A stretch of 55,622 nucleotides of DNA from an uncultured Bacteroides sp. (GTDB lineage Bacteria > Bacteroidota > Bacteroidia > Bacteroidales > Bacteroidaceae), in assembly GCA_900552645.1 (NCBI GenBank), contig USAN01000014.1, forward strand, positions 1 to 55,622, given 5' to 3'. Of this stretch, positions 1 to 7,745 are shown piece after piece. Position numbers and translations under genes: made by a program. How positions within the stretch are numbered: the first letter of the stretch is position 1; the number at the start of each line of letters is the position of its first letter. The notes beneath the pieces are model-generated. The model was not told the origin of the DNA. It did no database searches and worked only from the letters and a program-made list of their open reading frames with translations.

Positions 1-348
1 GTTAATATTTAGTTATACATCATATAACTACTATATAGTATAGCTTTATTGAATTCATTTAAATCTATATATCTACATAATGCTTCAGATTTTACATTCT
101 ATTTATATGACATAGAGAAGTACATTTCTAACATTATACAATAAATGAAAAATAACATATTAGTTTTATATACGTGGAAAATTATAATTTTATATTTAGA
201 AATCAATTTATACATCAAATTATAATATAAAATATATTTATAATGCATTAATATAAGAATATAACATATAATTGTAAATTAAGTGTAAATATAAATCTAT
301 TATAAATTATAGATTATAAAAAAAAACATCAAAAAACTTACATTTTAT
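1..348. other. AT-rich stretch without a recognisable gene
   Basis: No open reading frame of useful length and no strong hairpin is seen here. The region is extremely A+T-rich and lies upstream of the leu promoter. Nothing in it can be assigned a function from the sequence alone. Confidence 0.6.
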
Positions 349-378
349 TTTGTGAATTAAAAAATATATCTACCTTTG
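349..378 (+). promoter_or_regulatory. leu operon promoter (-33 TTTG, -7 TAccTTTG)
   Basis: TTTG at 349-352 and TACCTTTG at 371-378 match the Bacteroidota -33 and -7 elements with an 18-base spacer. Transcription would start near 384, about 20 bases before the leader peptide ATG at 405. The -7 box is a perfect match. Confidence 0.8.
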
Positions 379-404
379 CATCATAAAATATTGAAAGAAA
401 ACAA

Positions 405-488
405 ATGAATCAAAACTTTATACATATTATACTCTGTGGTATTATTATTCTACTGGAAAAATCAGTCGGAAGTGAGTGCTGTGTATGA
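405..488 (+). CDS. Ile/Leu-rich leader peptide of the leu operon
   Basis: This 27-codon ORF starts at 405, just downstream of the predicted transcription start, and ends with TGA at 486-488. The peptide reads MNQNFIHIILCGIIILLEK, then SVGSECCV. It has six Ile, three Leu and two Val codons; IIL at residues 8-10 and IIILL at 13-17 are consecutive runs. Its tail overlaps the 5' half of an antiterminator (468-476), and a strong terminator follows at 516-553. This is the arrangement of a ribosome-mediated attenuator: stalling at the Ile/Leu codons leaves 468-476 free to pair with 524-532, while translation to the stop codon masks it and lets the terminator form. The peptide itself probably has no other role. 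I see the ORF and complementarity directly; the regulation is inferred. Confidence 0.8.
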   Translation: MNQNFIHIILCGIIILLEKSVGSECCV

Positions 489-532
489 TATGTATATAAT
501 AATGATAGATATTCTAAGCCTTTCTCACTTCC
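468..532 (+). promoter_or_regulatory. Antiterminator pairing of the leu attenuator
   Basis: GGAAGTGAG at 468-476, inside the last codons of the leader ORF, is exactly complementary to CTCACTTCC at 524-532, which forms the inner part of the 5' arm of the terminator. The two 9-bp pairings are mutually exclusive with terminator formation. Confidence 0.75.
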
Positions 533-553
533 AAGTGAGAAAGGCTTTTTTTT
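516..553 (+). terminator. Attenuator terminator upstream of leuA
   Basis: A perfect 15-bp inverted repeat (arms 516-530 and 533-547) is followed by eight T residues (546-553). It lies between the leader peptide and leuA, so it ends transcripts before the operon unless the antiterminator forms. Confidence 0.9.
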
Positions 554-583
554 GTTAGATATAATTAAATAATGCATAAAGCT

Positions 584-2092
584 ATGAGTGACAAATTATT
601 TATTTTCGATACCACCCTTAGAGATGGTGAACAAGTTCCTGGATGTCAGTTGAATACTGTCGAGAAGATTCAGGTGGCCAAGCAATTGGAATCGTTAGGT
701 GTAGATGTAATTGAAGCCGGATTTCCTATTTCAAGTCCTGGTGATTTTAATTCTGTAATCGAAATTTCCAAAGCTGTGACATGGCCAACTATCTGTGCGT
801 TGACAAGAGCGGTTGAAAAAGATATTGATGTTGCCATAGAGGCATTGAAGTATGCAAAGAGAAAAAGAATACATACCGGCATTGGTACTTCCGAATCGCA
901 TATAAAATATAAGTTCAATGCTACTCGTGAAGAAATAATAGAACGTGCAGTTGCTGCCGTTAAGTATGCACGTCGTTTTGTTGATGATGTTGAGTTTTAT
1001 GCGGAAGATGCCGGTCGTACAGATAATGAATATCTGGCCAGAGTTGTTCAGGCAGTAATAAAGGCTGGTGCTACTGTAGTAAACATTCCTGATACCACAG
1101 GATATTGTCTTCCTAATGAATACGGTGCAAAGATAAAGTATCTTGTTGATAATGTTGATAATATAGATAAAGCGATAATTTCTACTCATTGTCATAATGA
1201 TTTGGGAATGGCTACTGCCAATACCATAAGTGGGGTACTTAACGGTGCGCGTCAGGTAGAAGTAACTATAAATGGTATAGGCGAAAGAGCTGGAAATACT
1301 TCTTTAGAAGAGGTGGCAATGATTGTAAAATGTCATAATGACATAAATATTGAGACTAATATAAATACTCAGAAAATATATCCTGTAAGTCGTATGGTTT
1401 CTAGTTTGATGAATATGCCTGTACAGCCCAATAAGGCTATTGTAGGTAGAAATGCATTTGCTCATTCTTCTGGAATACATCAGGATGGTGTACTTAAAAA
1501 TGTGCAGACTTACGAAATTATAGATCCTAAGGATGTAGGAATTGATGATAATGCAATTGTACTTACTGCCAGAAGCGGAAGAGCTGCATTGAAACACAGA
1601 CTTACCGTACTTGGCGTTAATATGGAGCAAGACAAACTGGATAAAGTATATGAAGATTTTCTTAAGCTTGCCGATAAGAAGAAAGATATAACTGATGATG
1701 ATATACTTGTACTAGCTGGTGCAGATAGAAGTATAAATCATCATATAAAACTTGATTATCTTCAAGTAACAAGTGGAGTAGGAGTAAGATCGGTTGCAAG
1801 TGTAGGAATTAATATTTCTGGCGAACACTTTGAGGCGGCTGCCACTGGTAATGGTCCGGTAGATGCTGCTATAAAAGCTTTAAAGAAAATAATAAATCGT
1901 CAGATGACTCTTAAAGAATTTACAATTCAGGCTATAAGCAAAGGTAGCGATGATATGGGTAAGGTACATATGCAAGTAGAATTTGACGGACAAATGTACT
2001 ATGGTTTCGGGGCTAATACCGATATAATAGCAGCTTCGGCAGAAGCATATATAGATTGTATAAATAAATTTAGAACTAATACGGAAAAATAA
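584..2092 (+). CDS. leuA: 2-isopropylmalate synthase
   Basis: LeuA condenses acetyl-CoA with 3-methyl-2-oxobutanoate, the first committed step of leucine synthesis, in the cytosol. The N-terminal HMGL-like TIM barrel opens with the DTTLRDGEQ motif and has the metal-binding HCHND motif at H202 and H204. The C-terminal third is the LeuA dimer/allosteric domain where leucine feedback binds. I take the start at 584 (MSDKLFIFDTTLRDGEQ) rather than the in-frame ATG at 572, because family members begin this way; this gives 502 residues. It is the first structural gene after the attenuator, and leuC begins one base after its stop. The closely related synthase encoded at 4078 lacks the extra features of a leucine-specific LeuA that I could name, so assigning this copy as the leucine enzyme rests on its overall similarity to Bacteroides LeuA. 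Confidence 0.93.
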   Translation: MSDKLFIFDTTLRDGEQVPGCQLNTVEKIQVAKQLESLGVDVIEAGFPISSPGDFNSVIEISKAVTWPTICALTRAVEKDIDVAIEALKYAKRKRIHTGIGTSESHIKYKFNATREEIIERAVAAVKYARRFVDDVEFYAEDAGRTDNEYLARVVQAVIKAGATVVNIPDTTGYCLPNEYGAKIKYLVDNVDNIDKAIISTHCHNDLGMATANTISGVLNGARQVEVTINGIGERAGNTSLEEVAMIVKCHNDINIETNINTQKIYPVSRMVSSLMNMPVQPNKAIVGRNAFAHSSGIHQDGVLKNVQTYEIIDPKDVGIDDNAIVLTARSGRAALKHRLTVLGVNMEQDKLDKVYEDFLKLADKKKDITDDDILVLAGADRSINHHIKLDYLQVTSGVGVRSVASVGINISGEHFEAAATGNGPVDAAIKALKKIINRQMTLKEFTIQAISKGSDDMGKVHMQVEFDGQMYYGFGANTDIIAASAEAYIDCINKFRTNTEK

Positions 2093-2093
2093 T

Positions 2094-3473
2094 ATGGCTA
2101 ATACTTTATTTGATAAAATATGGGATTCACATGTAGTACAGAAGGTAGAAGATGGTCCAACTCAGCTTTACATTGATCGTCTTTACTGTCACGAAGTTAC
2201 AAGTCCGCAGGCATTTGAAGGAATGCGTGCAAGGGGAATAAAATGTTTCCGACCTGATAAGATTTACTGTATGCCCGATCATAATACTCCTACTCATGAT
2301 CAAGATAAACCTATAGAAGATACTGTTTCTAGAAATCAGGTTGAAACACTTTCTAGAAATGCAGCAGACTTCGGTCTTAATCATTTTGGTATGATGAATA
2401 AGAAAAATGGAATTATTCATGTTGTAGGACCTGAACGCGGATTAACATTGCCTGGTATGACTATAGTTTGCGGCGATTCACATACTTCTACTCACGGAGC
2501 TATGGGGGCAGTTGCGTTCGGTATAGGAACAAGTGAAGTAGAAATGGTGATGGCATCACAATGTATTTTGCAAAGTCGTCCTAAGACTATGAAGATTACA
2601 GTAGACGGTAAGTTGGGAAAAGGAGTTACTGCCAAGGATATGGCACTTTATATGATGGCTAAAATGTCGACTAGCGGGGCTACAGGATATTTTGTTGAAT
2701 ATTCCGGAACAGCAGTTAAAGAGCTATCAATGGAAGGCCGACTAACTTTATGTAACCTTAGTATTGAAATGGGAGCTCGCGGTGGAATGATTGCTCCAGA
2801 CGAAAAGACATTCGAATATATAAAAGGTACAGAATATGCACCGGTTGGTGTAGAGTGGGAGAATGCACTGGAATATTGGAAAACACTTAAAAGTGAAGAG
2901 AATGCCGTATTCGATAAGGAAGTTAAATTTGATGCTGCCGATATTGAACCTATGATTACTTATGGCACTAATCCGGGAATGGGTATGGGAATTACACAGA
3001 ATATTCCACAAGAGAATAATGCTTCATTCAACAAATCAATGGAATACATGGGATTTAAAGCTGGTGAATCTTTACTGGGAAAGAAGATAGACTATGTATT
3101 TCTTGGGGCATGTACTAACGGTAGAATAGAAGATTTTAGAGCTTTTGCTTCATTAGTAAGAAATAAAAAGAAAGCTGAAAATATAATAGCATGGTTAGTA
3201 CCTGGTTCATGGATGGTAGATGAGCAGATACGAGAAGAGGGAATAGATAAAATTCTAGAAGAAGCCGGATTTGAAATCCGTCAGCCCGGATGCTCGGCAT
3301 GTCTTGCCATGAATGATGATAAAATTCCAGCAGGAAAATATTCAGTTTCTACAAGCAACCGTAATTTTGAAGGACGCCAAGGACCTGGTGCACGCACACT
3401 GCTTGCAAGTCCGCTTGTAGCTGCCGCTGCTGCTGTAACTGGTGTAATAACCGATCCGAGAACATTAATGTAA
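2094..3473 (+). CDS. leuC: 3-isopropylmalate dehydratase large subunit
   Basis: LeuC is the [4Fe-4S] aconitase-like large subunit of isopropylmalate isomerase, converting 2- to 3-isopropylmalate together with LeuD. The same enzyme can act on citramalate in the isoleucine branch. The three cluster cysteines are visible: C340 in GACTNGR, and C400 and C403 in PGCSACLAMN. The substrate/cofactor motifs near the N-terminus (HVVGPERGLTLPG, CGDSHTSTHGA) are intact. Its 459 residues are normal for the family. The ATG lies one base after the leuA stop codon, suggesting translational coupling. LeuD follows after 29 bases. Confidence 0.95.
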   Translation: MANTLFDKIWDSHVVQKVEDGPTQLYIDRLYCHEVTSPQAFEGMRARGIKCFRPDKIYCMPDHNTPTHDQDKPIEDTVSRNQVETLSRNAADFGLNHFGMMNKKNGIIHVVGPERGLTLPGMTIVCGDSHTSTHGAMGAVAFGIGTSEVEMVMASQCILQSRPKTMKITVDGKLGKGVTAKDMALYMMAKMSTSGATGYFVEYSGTAVKELSMEGRLTLCNLSIEMGARGGMIAPDEKTFEYIKGTEYAPVGVEWENALEYWKTLKSEENAVFDKEVKFDAADIEPMITYGTNPGMGMGITQNIPQENNASFNKSMEYMGFKAGESLLGKKIDYVFLGACTNGRIEDFRAFASLVRNKKKAENIIAWLVPGSWMVDEQIREEGIDKILEEAGFEIRQPGCSACLAMNDDKIPAGKYSVSTSNRNFEGRQGPGARTLLASPLVAAAAAVTGVITDPRTLM

Positions 3474-3502
3474 TCTACCTTACAAAACAAATTCTAAAGA
3501 AA

Positions 3503-4099
3503 ATGAAACAGAAATTCAATATAATAAAAAGCACATGTGTTCCTTTACCTCTGGAAAATGTCGATACCGATCAAATTATTCCGGCTCGTTTCCTTAAAGC
3601 AACAACAAAGGAAGAAAAGTTCTTTGGAGATAATCTTTTTCGAGACTGGAGATATAATTCGGATGGAAGCATAAATGAAAATTTTGTTTTGAATAATCCC
3701 TTATATAAAGGTGAAATATTGGTGGCAGGCAAAAATTTCGGATCAGGATCAAGCCGTGAACATGCGGCATGGGCTATTGCAGGATACGGATTTAGAATTG
3801 TGATATCTAGTTTCTTTGCCGATATACATAAGAATAATGAACTGAATAACTTTGTATTACCGGTAGTTGTATCAGAATCTTTTCTTAAAGAATTGTTCGA
3901 TTCTATATATGCAAATCCTGCGACGGAAGTTGAGGTGAATCTTCCAGACCAGATTATAATCAATAAATCGACTGGTAAGAGTGAACTTTTCGAGATTAAC
4001 TCATATAAGAAACATTGTCTTATGAATGGTCTTGATGATATAGATTTTCTTCTGAGTAACAGAGATAAAATTGAACAATGGGAAAAAGTGTCAAAATAG
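3503..4099 (+). CDS. leuD: 3-isopropylmalate dehydratase small subunit
   Basis: LeuD is the swivel-domain small subunit that completes the isopropylmalate isomerase active site with LeuC. The motifs NVDTDQIIPARFLK near residue 20 and GKNFGSGSSREHAAWA near residue 75 are characteristic. The length of 198 residues is usual. Its last 22 bases overlap the start of the next gene (4078), in a different frame, which implies tight co-translation of the isomerase subunit and the second synthase. Confidence 0.95.
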   Translation: MKQKFNIIKSTCVPLPLENVDTDQIIPARFLKATTKEEKFFGDNLFRDWRYNSDGSINENFVLNNPLYKGEILVAGKNFGSGSSREHAAWAIAGYGFRIVISSFFADIHKNNELNNFVLPVVVSESFLKELFDSIYANPATEVEVNLPDQIIINKSTGKSELFEINSYKKHCLMNGLDDIDFLLSNRDKIEQWEKVSK

Positions 4100-5622
4100 A
4101 GATAATGGATACTACCCTACGTGATGGTGAACAGACAAGCGGTGTATCATTTGTTCCTCACGAGAAACTTATGATTGCAAGGCTTTTGCTGGAAGACTTG
4201 AAGGTGGATAGGGTAGAAGTTGGATCGGCACGAGTCTCGGATGGAGAATTTGAGGCGATAAAGATGATATGTGATTGGGCGGCACGTCGTAACCTCTTGC
4301 CTAAAGTGGAGGTGCTTGGATTCGTGGATGGACATTTGTCGGTAGATTGGATTCATGATACTGGCTGTAAGGTACTTAACTTACTTTGTAAAGGATCGTT
4401 GAAACATTGCACTAAACAGCTAAAGAAGACTCTTGACGAACATATACAAGATATACTAGAAGTAGTAAGTTATGCAGATGAAAAAGATATAAGCGTAAAT
4501 ATATATCTGGAAGATTGGAGTAACGGAATACAAGATTCGCCCGAATATGTGTTTAGACTTATTGATTCACTGAAAGATACGTCAATAAAACGATATATGT
4601 TGCCCGATACTTTAGGTATACTTAATCCGCTTCAGGTAATAGAGTATATAAGAAAAATGAAAAAAAGATATCCTTATCTTCATTTTGACTTTCATTCTCA
4701 TAATGATTATGATTTGGCGGTAAGTAATGTTCTGGCAGCTGTACTTAGTGGGGTAGCCGGACTTCATACTACGATAAATGGTCTGGGTGAGAGGGCTGGT
4801 AATGCACCGCTGGCAAGTGTACAGGCTATACTTAAAGATCATTTCAAGGCTATTACCAATATAGATGAAAGTAAATTGAATGACGTAAGTAGAGTTGTAG
4901 AGTCTTATTCAGGAATTGTTATTCCAGCCAACCAGCCTATAGTTGGTGAAAATGTCTTTACACAGGTTGCAGGCGTTCATGCAGATGGCGATAATAAGAA
5001 TAATCTTTATTTCAATGAACTATTGCCCGAACGGTTTGGCAGAAAACGTGAGTATGCTTTAGGGAAGACAAGTGGAAAGGCTAATATAAGAAAGAATCTT
5101 GCCGATCTTGGATTGCAGTTGGATGAAGAGTCTATGAAGAAGGTTACTGAAAGAATTATCGAACTTGGAGATAAGAAAGAACTAGTAACACAGGAGGATT
5201 TACCTTATATAGTATCCGACGTTCTGAAGCATGACGTTCTTAATGATGCTGTTCAACTAAAAAGTTATATAGTTACATTAGCTTATGGACTAAAACCTAT
5301 GGCTACCATTAAGATAGAAATAAATGGTAAGGAATTTGAAGAAAATTCTACAGGCGATGGTCAATATGATGCTTTTGTACGAGCTTTGCGGAAAGTTTAT
5401 AAGACAACTCTTCACCGAACATTTCCAATGCTTACTAATTATGCAGTAAGTATACCTCCTGGTGGACGTACAGATGCTTTTGTACAAACGGTTATAACAT
5501 GGAGCTTTCAGGAAAAAATTTTCCGTACTCGCGGACTTGATGCCGATCAGACAGAGGCTGCTATAAAAGCTACTATTAAGATGCTAAACATTATAGAAAG
5601 CAGTTATAAGGGAAATGCATGA
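4078..5622 (+). CDS. LeuA-family synthase, probably citramalate synthase
   Basis: This 514-residue protein belongs to the isopropylmalate/citramalate/homocitrate synthase family: DTTLRDGEQTSG at the N-terminus, HSHND with H206 and H208 as metal ligands, and a C-terminal LeuA dimer domain (about residues 390-510, with STGDGQYDAFVRAL). It is clearly different from leuA at 584. Placed between leuD and leuB, it most plausibly condenses acetyl-CoA with pyruvate to (R)-citramalate, which LeuCD and LeuB then convert to 2-oxobutanoate for isoleucine. An alternative is a second 2-isopropylmalate synthase; many databases give only a generic name. The family is certain, the substrate is inferred. The gene starts inside leuD (22-base overlap). 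Confidence 0.75.
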   Translation: MGKSVKIEIMDTTLRDGEQTSGVSFVPHEKLMIARLLLEDLKVDRVEVGSARVSDGEFEAIKMICDWAARRNLLPKVEVLGFVDGHLSVDWIHDTGCKVLNLLCKGSLKHCTKQLKKTLDEHIQDILEVVSYADEKDISVNIYLEDWSNGIQDSPEYVFRLIDSLKDTSIKRYMLPDTLGILNPLQVIEYIRKMKKRYPYLHFDFHSHNDYDLAVSNVLAAVLSGVAGLHTTINGLGERAGNAPLASVQAILKDHFKAITNIDESKLNDVSRVVESYSGIVIPANQPIVGENVFTQVAGVHADGDNKNNLYFNELLPERFGRKREYALGKTSGKANIRKNLADLGLQLDEESMKKVTERIIELGDKKELVTQEDLPYIVSDVLKHDVLNDAVQLKSYIVTLAYGLKPMATIKIEINGKEFEENSTGDGQYDAFVRALRKVYKTTLHRTFPMLTNYAVSIPPGGRTDAFVQTVITWSFQEKIFRTRGLDADQTEAAIKATIKMLNIIESSYKGNA

Positions 5623-5659
5623 TTAAAAAATAAGATACTAACAATAAATATAAATAACT

Positions 5660-6721
5660 ATGAATTTCAAAATAGCAGTATTGGCAGGAGATGGAATAGG
5701 ACCCGAGATATCAGTACAAGGTGTAAATGTAATGAATGCAGTATGCGAAAAATTTGGACACGAAGTAAACTATGAATATGCAATTTGTGGTGCCGACGCA
5801 ATAGATAAGGTAGGCAATCCGTTTCCAGAAGATACTTACAATATATGTAAAAATGCCGATGCGGTATTATTTTCGGCTGTAGGTGATCCTAAATTTGACA
5901 ATAATCCTAATGCAAAGATACGTCCTGAACAGGGATTACTTGCAATGAGAAAAAAGTTGGGACTATTTGCAAATATTCGTCCCATACAGACTTTTGGATG
6001 TTTGGTACATATGTCACCTTTGAAAAAGGAATTAGTTGAAAAAGCTGATTTTATTTGCATACGCGAACTTACCGGAGGTATGTATTTCGGAGAAAAATAT
6101 CAGGATAACGATAAAGCTTTTGATACAAATATGTATACTCGTCCTGAAATTGAACGTATATTGAAGGTGGCATTTGAATATGCAATGAAAAGGAGAAAGC
6201 ATCTTACAGTAGTTGATAAGGCTAATGTTTTGGCTTCTTCAAGACTATGGAGACAGATAGCACAGGAAATTGCACCTAGCTATCCCGAAGTGAAAACAGA
6301 TTATATGTATGTTGACAATGCTGCAATGAAGATGATTCAAGAACCAACTTTCTTTGATGTTATGGTTACCGAGAATACTTTCGGAGATATACTTACTGAT
6401 GAAGGCTCGGTAATAAGTGGTTCTATGGGATTACTTCCTTCGGCTTCTACTGGCGAAAGTACTCCTGTATTTGAACCTATTCATGGATCGTGGCCACAAG
6501 CTAAAGGACTTAATATTGCAAATCCCGTTGCACAAATATTGTCTGTAGCAATGCTTTTTGAATATTTCAACCTCAAGGAAGAGGGTAAACTTATTCGTAC
6601 TGCAGTAGATGCATCTCTTGAGGCACATGTACGAACTCCTGAAATTCAGGTTGAGGGAGGAAAGAAATATGGAACCATTGAAGTTGGAGAATGGATAGCT
6701 GAATATATAAGAAAAGTCTAA
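5660..6721 (+). CDS. leuB: 3-isopropylmalate dehydrogenase
   Basis: LeuB oxidises and decarboxylates 3-isopropylmalate with NAD+ to the leucine 2-oxoacid; it can likewise process 3-methylmalate in the citramalate route. The isocitrate/isopropylmalate dehydrogenase fold is shown by AVLAGDGIGPEI at the N-terminus, RELTGGMYFGEK around residue 137, the metal-site region VTENTFGDILTDEGSVISGSMG, and the NAD-binding EPIHGSWPQAKG. The length of 353 residues is standard. It is the last gene of the operon, 37 bases after the second synthase, and is followed by a terminator at 6750-6798. Confidence 0.95.
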   Translation: MNFKIAVLAGDGIGPEISVQGVNVMNAVCEKFGHEVNYEYAICGADAIDKVGNPFPEDTYNICKNADAVLFSAVGDPKFDNNPNAKIRPEQGLLAMRKKLGLFANIRPIQTFGCLVHMSPLKKELVEKADFICIRELTGGMYFGEKYQDNDKAFDTNMYTRPEIERILKVAFEYAMKRRKHLTVVDKANVLASSRLWRQIAQEIAPSYPEVKTDYMYVDNAAMKMIQEPTFFDVMVTENTFGDILTDEGSVISGSMGLLPSASTGESTPVFEPIHGSWPQAKGLNIANPVAQILSVAMLFEYFNLKEEGKLIRTAVDASLEAHVRTPEIQVEGGKKYGTIEVGEWIAEYIRKV

Positions 6722-6749
6722 TTTGATATTTCTTATTGTGATAATATGT

Positions 6750-6798
6750 AAAGCCGACAGCTCTTTGTCTATAAAAGATAGAGAGTAGTCGGCTTTTT
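6750..6798 (+). terminator. leu operon terminator
   Basis: AAAGCCGAC at 6750-6758 pairs with GTCGGCTTT at 6788-6796; the intervening sequence has a second weaker stem, and a T run follows. It ends the leu operon. Confidence 0.85.
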
Positions 6799-6863
6799 AT
6801 TATGATAATGAGGTTATTATGTTTTTTTAGTTAACATAAATCTTATTCAATTAATGAATAAGG

Positions 6864-6871
6864 TAAATTTG
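6864..6871 (+). promoter_or_regulatory. -7 box of the TPR gene promoter
   Basis: TAAATTTG is a perfect TAnnTTTG match, 28 bases before the ATG at 6900. No clear -33 TTTG is seen. Confidence 0.65.
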
Positions 6872-6899
6872 TAGCTTCATTAATAATTAAAATTAAAAA

Positions 6900-7721
6900 A
6901 TGAGATATATATTCACAACGCTCTTATTACTCTTCGCAACTATTTATATGAATGCGCAGAACTATAATGAAACTGTCGAGAAAGCACTTGCTGCTGCTAA
7001 GAAAGATAGCCTGGCCTTATCTGAGAAACTATTTAAGGATGCATTGAAATCAGATCCGGCCAATGTGCGTAATGCTTTGCTCTTTACTAATTTAGGTACA
7101 GTTCAGCGCCGACAAGGTAAAATTGAAGATGCCTTGAAATCGTATACTCTAGCTCTTAATATAACTCCTTATTCGGTAGTAACTCTATTAAATCGTGCTT
7201 CTCTTTATCTTGACAATAATCTAATGGACAAGGCTTATCTAGATTATTGTAATGTACTTGATATAGATAGGAAAAATAAGGAGGCACTTACTTTTCGTGC
7301 TTACATATATATGAATAGACGACAATATAAAGAGGCCCGAATTGACTATAATACAATGCTTCAGGAAGAACCCCGCAATAAAACGGCTCAACTTGGACTG
7401 GCTCTGCTAAATCAGAAAGAGATGAAATATCGTGAAGCTCTTGAGTGTTTTAATAGAATGATAACAGAAAATCCAAATGATTCTTCTTTGCTCAAGGCTA
7501 GAGCGAATCTTGAAATAGAAATGAATACACTCGACTTAGCTTTGCTTGATCTTGAAGCTGCTGCCAAAATAACTCCAAAAGATGGTGAAATTTATGTAAT
7601 ATGCGGTGATATATATATGGCACAGAAAAAAAATCGTGAGGCTTATGTAGCTTATGAAAAGGCTGTAAGTCTTGGAATTCCTCGTGCCGAACTTCACGAT
7701 AAGCTTAAATCTAGTAAATAA
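6900..7721 (+). CDS. Secreted tetratricopeptide-repeat protein
   Basis: The 273-residue product begins with a signal peptide (about residues 1-19, ending in MNAQ) and then consists almost wholly of TPR helices: about six repeats, with typical alternations such as NLGTVQRRQGKIEDALKSYT and YVICGDIYMAQKKNREAYVAYE. TPR proteins act as scaffolds for protein-protein contacts; the signal peptide places this one in the periplasm or at the outer membrane. No enzymatic domain is present. It stands alone between the leu terminator and the convergent recQ, sharing a terminator hairpin with recQ. The specific partner cannot be told from sequence. Confidence 0.85.
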   Translation: MRYIFTTLLLLFATIYMNAQNYNETVEKALAAAKKDSLALSEKLFKDALKSDPANVRNALLFTNLGTVQRRQGKIEDALKSYTLALNITPYSVVTLLNRASLYLDNNLMDKAYLDYCNVLDIDRKNKEALTFRAYIYMNRRQYKEARIDYNTMLQEEPRNKTAQLGLALLNQKEMKYREALECFNRMITENPNDSSLLKARANLEIEMNTLDLALLDLEAAAKITPKDGEIYVICGDIYMAQKKNREAYVAYEKAVSLGIPRAELHDKLKSSK

Positions 7722-7745
7722 CAGGCATAACTATTTGCCTGTTAT
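7718..7745. terminator. Shared bidirectional terminator, TPR gene and recQ
   Basis: A perfect 9-bp inverted repeat (ATAACAGGC 7718-7726, GCCTGTTAT 7737-7745) spans both stop codons (7719-7721 on +, 7731-7733 on -). T-rich sequence follows in each direction. Confidence 0.75.

Noticed and set aside
572..583. Earlier in-frame ATG for leuA
   Set aside because: Family members start at MSDKLFIFDTTLRDGEQ; the extra four residues MHKA add nothing recognisable.
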